Assembly: GCA_945874095.1 (NCBI GenBank)
Contig: CAMCFM010000141.1
Location: 1-8,907, forward strand
Length of the DNA stretch: 8,907 bases
Source of the DNA: Candidatus Kuenenia stuttgartensis
GTDB taxonomy: Bacteria; Planctomycetota; Planctomycetia; Isosphaerales; Isosphaeraceae
Direction: 5' to 3'
Shown: one piece after another, positions 1 to 5,200 of the stretch
How the letters are laid out: each line of letters starts with the position of its first letter
How positions within the stretch are numbered: position 1 is the first letter of the stretch
The notes under the pieces: generated by a model
Database searches by the model: none
What the model saw: the letters and a program-made list of their open reading frames with translations, nothing else
Told to the model about the DNA's origin: nothing
Program-made: the position numbers and the translations under genes

Positions 1-546
1 CAGGACCTCTTCGGAGGCACCGGCGCCGACTACTTCAGTGGCTCATCAGCATCCAACGTGATGGACGGCGGATCAGGCAACGATACGCTGCTGGGCCTAT
101 CTGGTAACGACATTCTGGTGGGTAACTACGGCCAGGATCTGATCAACGGCGGTGCTGGTTATGACATCCTGATCGGCGGATTCATCAACTTCGTCAGCAC
201 CATACCAAATGCAACTTTGCAAGAAGGCCTGCAAACCATCATGACGAGCTGGATTACAGTCTCAACGGAGTTGCAATTCAAATCCGTCAGCAACACCCTG
301 AACACAGCCTCGTCCAGCCAGTACAGACTTGTCGGCGACACCAGCCTGGCCAACACATGGGCTCTCCAGACAGTGTTCAATGATCAAGCGACGGACACTC
401 TGATCGACATTGCATCATCGAGCGTACCAAACTGGTTCTTCGCAACAGAACGTGTCACTCAGGGTAACGACGTTGTACAGGCTGGCACAACGTTTACGGT
501 GTCGAAGAAGACAGTGTCGAGCAAGACGGCTCGTTCGGCAAGATAA
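1..546 (+). CDS. RTX/hemolysin-type calcium-binding repeat protein, C-terminal end (5' partial)
   Basis: The frame is open from base 1 to a TAA at 544-546, giving the last 181 residues of a longer protein. Fragment residues 1-60 contain glycine/aspartate nonapeptide repeats (GGTGADYF, GGSGNDTLLG, LSGNDILVG, GGAGYDILIGG), the calcium-binding beta-roll signature of RTX proteins. Residues 61-148 form a non-repeat domain with LQTIMTSW, a TVFNDQATDTLID segment and PNWFFA (W145-F147). I recognise this arrangement (repeat ending in LIGG, then a W, then an acidic segment, then a WFF core) as the C-terminal domain of large secreted or surface proteins of planctomycetes. Likely location is the cell surface or exterior; the specific role is unknown because the N-terminal part is outside the window. 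The final ~15 residues are unusually basic (SKKTVSSKTARSAR) for such an acidic protein, and frame 3 offers an acidic alternative end, so a frameshift near 490-510 is possible. Confidence 0.85.
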   Translation, partial: QDLFGGTGADYFSGSSASNVMDGGSGNDTLLGLSGNDILVGNYGQDLINGGAGYDILIGGFINFVSTIPNATLQEGLQTIMTSWITVSTELQFKSVSNTLNTASSSQYRLVGDTSLANTWALQTVFNDQATDTLIDIASSSVPNWFFATERVTQGNDVVQAGTTFTVSKKTVSSKTARSAR

Positions 547-607
547 TGGATTCTGTGATAACCCTGAGTTACAATTGAATTTGGTGATCGGATGCTGGGG
601 AAACCGG

Positions 608-643
608 TGAACCTTGGCAAATACTAAGGTTCAACATCTTTTT
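608..643 (+). terminator. possible Rho-independent terminator after the RTX gene
   Basis: TGAACCTT (608-615) pairs perfectly with AAGGTTCA (626-633) across a 10-nt loop, and a run of five T follows at 639-643. It lies about 60 nt downstream of the RTX stop codon. The stem is only moderately GC-rich and the T run starts five bases after the stem, so this is a weak terminator candidate. It could instead belong to the end of the adjacent degraded insertion sequence. Confidence 0.35.
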
Positions 644-668
644 GGTGATTTTCAGGGAACAGGATTTC

Positions 669-959
669 ATGGGACGAAAAAAAGGGCAGGCTTTGATCAT
701 ACTGACGCAAGAGCAGCGTGATGAGTTGGATCTATTGACGAGAAGACATTATCCAACAGCATTTTATGCAAAACGGGCGAAAGTAATTTTGAAACTGGAT
801 GAAGGCATGTCAATTTCACAGGCCGGCCGACTGGTAGAAATGGAGCGAAGGCATATCTACAAGTGGGTGGATCGCTATAAAGCATTCGGACCGGAAGGTC
901 TCAACGATTTGCAGCGACCAGGCAGACCAAAGTCGAACCCCTTGGAAATGAGCAACTAA
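669..959 (+). pseudogene. IS630-type transposase, N-terminal helix-turn-helix fragment
   Basis: The 96-residue product from ATG 669 contains RAKVILKLDEGMSISQAGRL, an HIYKWVDRYKAFGPEGL segment and a closing LQRPGRPK. This is the classic winged helix-turn-helix DNA-binding domain of IS630/Tc1-mariner transposases. It would bind the element's terminal inverted repeats. A complete IS630 transposase is about 340 residues with a DDE catalytic domain; here the frame ends right after the GRPK linker and no DDE domain is seen in the following DNA, so the gene is truncated and inactive as a transposase. ATG 669 is preferred over a GTG at 642 in the same frame because family similarity begins near it and AGG at 661-663 gives a plausible ribosome site. 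Some IS630 elements split the gene into two frames, but no second half is present here. Confidence 0.75.
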
Positions 960-974
960 AACTGGCTCTTCTGC

Positions 975-1010
975 CCGGACGACATACTTCTTGTTCATCG
1001 GAACCTCCTT
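975..1010 (-). pseudogene. start of a second IS630-type transposase gene (remnant with its ribosome binding site)
   Basis: On the minus strand a strong Shine-Dalgarno AAGGAGG (1010-1004) lies 5 nt before ATG 998-996, which begins MNKKYVVR (998-975). This N-terminus matches the opening of many IS630-family transposases that continue with an acidic helix. Here it runs instead into unrelated sequence (AEEPVLVAH), and the remaining open frame overlaps the other transposase fragment in antisense. I read it as the 5' tip of a deleted insertion sequence, cut next to the + strand fragment. The identification rests on eight residues plus a good ribosome site, so it is tentative. Confidence 0.4.
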
Positions 1011-1093
1011 GTGCTTGGAAGTATCCCAGAAATCTCAAACAACACCAACCCTGCTGATTAGGCTTGAGGGGATGATATTGGTCGGAATTACTT

Positions 1094-1125
1094 AGGATCA
1101 GGCCGAAAATAACTTCCGGTTTTTA
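1094..1125. repeat. 32-bp terminal inverted repeat, left end of left element
   Basis: It reads AGGATCAGGCCGAAAATAAC and then continues through CTTCCGGTTTTTA. It is the inverted counterpart of 1594-1625 with a single A/G difference, and it matches 8623-8654 directly with two differences. No clear flanking target-site duplication is visible: the sequence just outside on the left (ACTT) differs from that on the right (TACT). Confidence 0.8.
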
Positions 1126-1159
1126 GGCCAATCGTGGCCAAGCAGAACTTGGCTGTAAT

Positions 1160-1228
1160 CTAGCCGGTCTTGGCGCTAGCCCCGGTTTGATTGGGTTTAT
1201 CTAGCCGGTTTTGGCGCTAGCCCCGGTT
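1160..1228. repeat. two direct copies of a 28-bp palindromic module
   Basis: Copies at 1160-1187 and 1201-1228 share CTAGCCGGT(C/T)TTGGCGCTAG followed by CCCCGGTT, separated by a 13-bp spacer containing ATTGGGTTTAT. The same module with an A for C change recurs at 1557-1584. Inverted copies lie at 8664-8691 and in the 46-bp array at 8770-8907. Confidence 0.8.
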
Positions 1229-1232
1229 CATT

Positions 1233-1318
1233 ATCTTCTGCGAACCGTGGGCTAGCGCCCGGCGGCTAGATTCATACATCCCGGTTATTAATCTTCTGCG
1301 AACCGTGGGCTAGCGCCC
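1233..1318. repeat. direct repeat of 28 bp
   Basis: An identical 28-bp stretch occurs at 1233-1260 and 1291-1318; it starts ATCTTCTGCGAACCGTGG and ends GCTAGCGCCC. The first copy continues into GGCGGCTAG, while the second is cut by the nested segment that starts at 1319. The match also occurs inverted at 8740-8767, with one base difference and the order CGCTAGCCC, CCGGTTCGCAGAAGAT. Confidence 0.8.
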
Positions 1319-1500
1319 TCGTTGTTACGCATAAGTCATAAAACCCGAATGCATCGATAGATCAATGGATTTGGTTTGAGGGCTGAAGGCCCGTCCCATA
1401 CCAGCCTTGGGCAACGCCCAAGGACGGCTTAAAGCCTCTATGATCAAGCTGTTATAATTTAATCCCAGAAAATTACCCAAAAGATGTGATATACAACGAG
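1319..1500. repeat. nested 182-bp segment inside the repeat element, with hairpin
   Basis: This segment separates GGGCTAGCGCCC (ending 1318) from a further copy of the same module (1500-1520). The right-hand copy of the element lacks it, as judged from its continuous match across this point. Its ends are inverted: CCCTCGTTGT (1316-1325) against ACAACGAGGG (1493-1502), 10 of 10. In the middle, CCTTGGGC (1405-1412) and GCCCAAGG (1416-1423) form a perfect 8-bp stem with a 3-nt loop. That hairpin motif, next to GAAGGCCCGTCCCAT, resembles another intergenic repeat family that I associate with planctomycetes. It looks like one repeat inserted into another. Confidence 0.55.
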
Positions 1501-1540
1501 GGCTAGCGCCCGGCGGCTAGATTCAAACCAAGAAACCGAT

Positions 1541-1584
1541 GGCTATCGCCTCTTACCTAGCCGGTCTTGGCGATAGCCCCGGTT
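1541..1584. repeat. inverted repeat / module near the right end of the left element
   Basis: GGCTATCGCC (1541-1550) and GGCGATAGCC (1569-1578) form a perfect 10-bp stem around an 18-nt loop; the second arm is part of the 28-bp module at 1557-1584. The same structure is present inverted in the right element (8669-8706 region). The conserved pairing suggests that a transcript or extruded single strand could fold here. Confidence 0.7.
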
Positions 1585-1593
1585 AATTGGTTT

Positions 1594-1625
1594 TAAAAAC
1601 CGGAAGTTATTCTCGGCCTGATCCT
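1594..1625. repeat. 32-bp terminal inverted repeat, right end of left element
   Basis: This is the inverted partner of 1094-1125 (31 of 32). Together with the DNA inside it (1500-1627) it forms a ~128-bp stretch that recurs in inverted orientation at 8621-8749 with a few substitutions and one 1-bp length difference. Confidence 0.8.
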
Positions 1626-1680
1626 TACTCCGTCATTCCGGATGGTTTCACGGATTTCGATCGTCACGTATTGATATTGA

Positions 1681-1992
1681 GTTCCTAAAACACTTCACGA
1701 ACCGCTGGAAACCGTCAGCGATGCTCAGAATCTCGCCGTGCTTCCACCCATTGATCGGCGTCATTTCGAATACCCCCAGATCGTCTTGGAAAGCGTTCAC
1801 AGTGGAATCGACGCGCAAGAGATCAGGCAGGATTTTGGAGAGGCTGCCAAGCGGCTCTTTTCGGAACTTGATTAGGGCACGAGTCAGTTTTGGGATCGAT
1901 CTGATGGTCAGGCAATATTCAGGACCTTTCGCAAGACTTATAAACTTGAAACAGGCGAGATCCAATTACTCGGTGTAAGTGCACATGTCTAA
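1681..1992 (+). pseudogene. candidate decayed reading frame of unknown family
   Basis: Frame 1 stays open from 1681 to 1989 apart from one TAG at 1873-1875, ending with TAA 1990-1992. The translation has a protein-like, mixed-charge composition (for example PPIDRRHFEYPQIVLE, then GIDAQEIRQDFGEAAKRLF, then after the stop FRTFRKTYKLETGEIQLLG). The frame stays open after the TAA up to 2199. There is no start codon with a ribosome site and no family I recognise. An antisense frame of 105 codons (1965-1648, minus strand) is open exactly opposite, so either strand or neither may be the true one. I regard it as a possible gene remnant next to the repeat element, not as a functional gene. Confidence 0.25.
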
Positions 1993-2267
1993 ACTCCATT
2001 CAGTTCTGAGGATAGCTATCCATATCGATTCAGAATTATACGGAGGGTTTGTACCAAGAGTGCGGAACAGCCGATTAGGAGACCAACTGGGTTGATTCAG
2101 AAACGATTATCTCGTCAGGAATTAGCAGCGGTGCGGATTCATTCATCTGACGGAAGTCCAATTCTGTCGGGCAAACTTGTCAACTCGATCGGTGTCGGTT
2201 AGTATCATGGGCATGAGGCGGGCAGAGTCGTTCGAATCTACTCGTTGATGAGTCAAGAGATAAGTCC
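1993..2267. other. intergenic region upstream of the efflux operon, with palindrome
   Basis: No convincing gene is seen. A perfect 12-bp palindrome GGATAGCTATCC occupies 2010-2021 and sits between TTCTGA (2004-2009) and TCAGAA (2030-2035), which also pair. Such a nested dyad could be an operator for a dimeric regulator, but it lies about 250 bp before the efflux start codon and no regulator gene is nearby. The candidate promoter at 2177-2205 is also in this interval. Confidence 0.35.
2177..2205 (+). promoter_or_regulatory. candidate sigma-70-type promoter of the efflux operon
   Basis: TTGTCA (2177-2182; 5 of 6 to the -35 consensus) is followed after exactly 17 nt by TAGTAT (2200-2205; 4 of 6 to the -10 consensus). 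Transcription would start about 55 nt before the ATG at 2268. It is a sequence-match prediction only; the ribosome site in front of the ATG (AAGAGA, about 2255-2260) is weak. Confidence 0.35.
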
Positions 2268-5200
2268 ATGTTCAATCCTATCGCGTGGGCCCTGAAGCGA
2301 CCCGTCACCGTTTTGACGCTGGCACTCAGCCTTTTACTTTTGGGGTTCTTAGCGCGTGGACGGATGCGGGTTGACATCTTTCCTAATCTAAATTTACCCA
2401 TTATTTATGTCTGCCAGCCTTACGGGGGCATGGATCCCTCGCAGATGGAAGGGTTGCTAACGAATTATTACGAGTATCATTTTCTGTACATCAACGGTAT
2501 CCACCATGTGGAAAGCCGCAATGTGCAGGGCCTGGCCCTGATGAAACTCTATTTCCACCCCGGTACAGACATGGCACAGGCCATGGCCGAAACGCTCGGC
2601 TATGTCACGCGGGCAAGGGCTTTTATGCCGCCCGGGACGGTTTCTCCGTTTGTCACACGCTTTGACGCCGGCAGTATTCCCGTGGGCTATCTGGTGCTTT
2701 CCAGCGAGACTCGCACGATCAATGAAATCCAGGATCTCGCATTGGTCAAGGTTCGGCCCATGTTTTCAGGCTTGCCCGGGGTGTCGGCGCCGCCTCCGTT
2801 CGGGGGCACGCAGCGAACAATAGTCGTGCGTATCGACCCTGACCGTTTGCGCAGCTACAGAATGGCCCCCGACGAGATCATTCAGGCCCTGAACACGGGC
2901 AACGCAATCAGCCCTTACGGCACGGTGCGGTTCGGCGACTCGATGCCGATTGTGGCTGTGAACTCCATGGCACGCGACGTCGAAGAATTCAAGCAGATTG
3001 CAGTACGGCCGGGGCAAATACCTACTGTACACGTGGGCGATGTGGCCACTGTGACCGACTCCGCCGACATGCCTGTTGGTTCAGCACTTATCAACGGCCG
3101 AAAGGCGGTTTACCTGCTGGTGACCAAGCGGGCAGACGCCTCCACTCTGGACGTTGTGCAGAATGTAAGAAACGCCTTGCCTGAAATGCAGGCTGCTCTG
3201 CCGCCGGATATCAAGGTCTCCATGGAATTCGACCAATCGCCAACCGTGACCAACGCCGTGAAGGCCGTCATGGCCGAGGCGGCTCTGGGCGCTGGGCTGA
3301 TCGGCCTGACAGTGCTGCTTTTCCTCCGAGACTGGCGCGGCATGTTGATTGTGGTCATCAATATTCCACTGGCTTTGGCCGGGGCCGTGACAATGCTTTG
3401 GCTGACCAACCAGACGTTCAATCTGATGACGCTGGGTGGCCTGGCTCTGGCAATTGGCATCCTGGTGGATGAATCCACGGTAGAAATTGAGAATATTCAC
3501 GCCCAACTGGCACACACCGGCAACGTTGCTGTGGCGGTGAGACGCGGCAACCGCGAAACCGCTGTACCCCGGCTTCTGGCTCTTTTGTGCATGCTTGCTG
3601 TGTTTGCGCCGAGTTTTCTGATGACAGGAGCCGTTCGATCTCTATTTGTACCGCTTTCACTAGCGGTCGGCTTCGCGATGATCTCCTCCTACGTGCTCTC
3701 AAGCACGCTGGTGCCGGTGCTGGCGGCCTGGCTGCTCAAGCCTCATGCGGGCAAGTCGCCGGACCACTCTGATGCCCCGGCTGAAGCCCCCATGCGTCGG
3801 TTCAGCCGCATTGGAAGTATCAGTTTAATAGTCGCTTACATTGCTATTTGTGGAATTTCCATCTGGTGGATTGCGCCTCGGGCAGGGTTTGAAATTTTTC
3901 CGAGAGTGGACGGTGGGCGGTTCCAGGTGCGTGTCAAAGCTCCGGCGGGCACGCGTTATGAGAAGACGGAAAAGATCGTGCTCGACGTGCTTGAGACGGT
4001 CAAGAAGATTACTGGGCCGGAGGCTGTCCAGATCAGCGTAGGCTATGTGGGGAGCATCGCTTCAAGCTACCCGATTCAGGCGATCTTTCAATGGACGGGC
4101 GGCCCGGATGAAGCGTTCCTGCGCGTAGCACTTGATCCTTCAAAAACCAGACTTTCGGTGGACGAAATCAAACGGAGGATGCGCGACGAATTGGGCCGGA
4201 GCCATCCCGACGTGCTTTTCTCCATGGAGCCAGCCGATATTGTGAGCGAGGTCATGTCATTCGGCTCGCCCACACCGGTGGACGTTGTCACAAGCGGTTC
4301 TGCCTATGCCGATGTGCGTGCCCACGCAGCGAAAATTCGTGAACAGTTACTGAAGCTAAAAAATCTGCGAGACTTGCGCTATGGACAAACGCTGGATTAC
4401 CCAGCCCTGCGTGTGAATATCGACCGCCGCCTGGTCGGCCTTTCGGGGCTTACGGCGGCGGACGTGGCCAGATCGCTGGTCACAGCCACTTCGTCCAGCC
4501 GGTTTATCGTTCCAAGCTATTGGCCCGACCCAAAAACCGGCATCGGCTATCAGGTTCAGGTGGAAATTCCCTACACGGCAATTCACAAGGCCGAAGACCT
4601 TGAGAACCTGCCCGTGAATACGGGGGCCGGGGCTTCCCCTCTGGTGCTGCGTGACGTGGCTACGGTGCGGCCGGATCAGGTGGCGGGCGAGTATGACCGG
4701 TACAATATGAAACGCGTGGTAAACCTGACGGCCAACGTGGAAGGCAACGACCTGGCCGCCGTGGCCCGCGATTTGAAAGCGGCCGTAGCCTCGGCGGGGC
4801 CCCCTCCGGCCGGTGTGAAAGTGGACTTGCGCGGGCAACTGGCAACTCTTGAGGAAGTGAACCAGGCGGGCCGCAACGCCCTGGCAGCGACATTCGTTGT
4901 GATTTTGCTGATGCTTACAGCTTATTATCAGTCGGTTGGTCTGGCGATAGTCTCGCTGGCCTCAATTCCGGCGGTCGGGCTGGGCATTACACTGATGCTG
5001 ATTCTGACGGGCACTTCGTGGAACCTTCAATCATACATGGGGGCGATCATGGCCTTGGGTGTTTCCGTTGCAAACGCGATTTTGTTTGTGAGCTTCGCCG
5101 AAACCGCAAGGCGCGACGGAGCCTCGGCCGATGATGCGGCACGGCTTGCACTCAAGCGGCGCATGCGGCCGATCCTGATGACTGCCCTGGCCATGCTTGC

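Larger units (their letters stand above)
1094..1625. repeat. composite palindromic repeat element (left copy)
   Basis: This 532-bp gene-free block is bounded by 32-bp inverted repeats (1094-1125 and 1594-1625) that match at 31 of 32 positions, with core AATAACTTCCGG. Inside are several copies of related ~28-bp modules of two types: a CTAGCCGGTCTTGGCG type (1160-1187, 1201-1228, 1557-1584) and a GGGCTAGCGCCCGGCGGCTAG type (1243-1269, truncated at 1301-1318, and 1500-1520). A 182-bp segment (1319-1500) interrupts the modules. No open frame of note lies within. The modules resemble the interspersed intergenic palindromes of planctomycete genomes. Inverted ends with no transposase suggest a non-autonomous, MITE-like element, or a repeat cluster grown by module duplication; the sequence alone does not decide. 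Confidence 0.75.

Noticed and set aside
816..998. 60-codon minus-strand frame as a whole gene
   Set aside because: Only its first eight codons and ribosome site look meaningful; the rest is antisense to the helix-turn-helix transposase fragment.
3081..3515. 144-codon and 122-codon minus-strand frames within the permease region
   Set aside because: They lie opposite a clearly coding sequence with conserved membrane motifs and have histidine/glutamine- or serine-rich compositions typical of antisense shadows.
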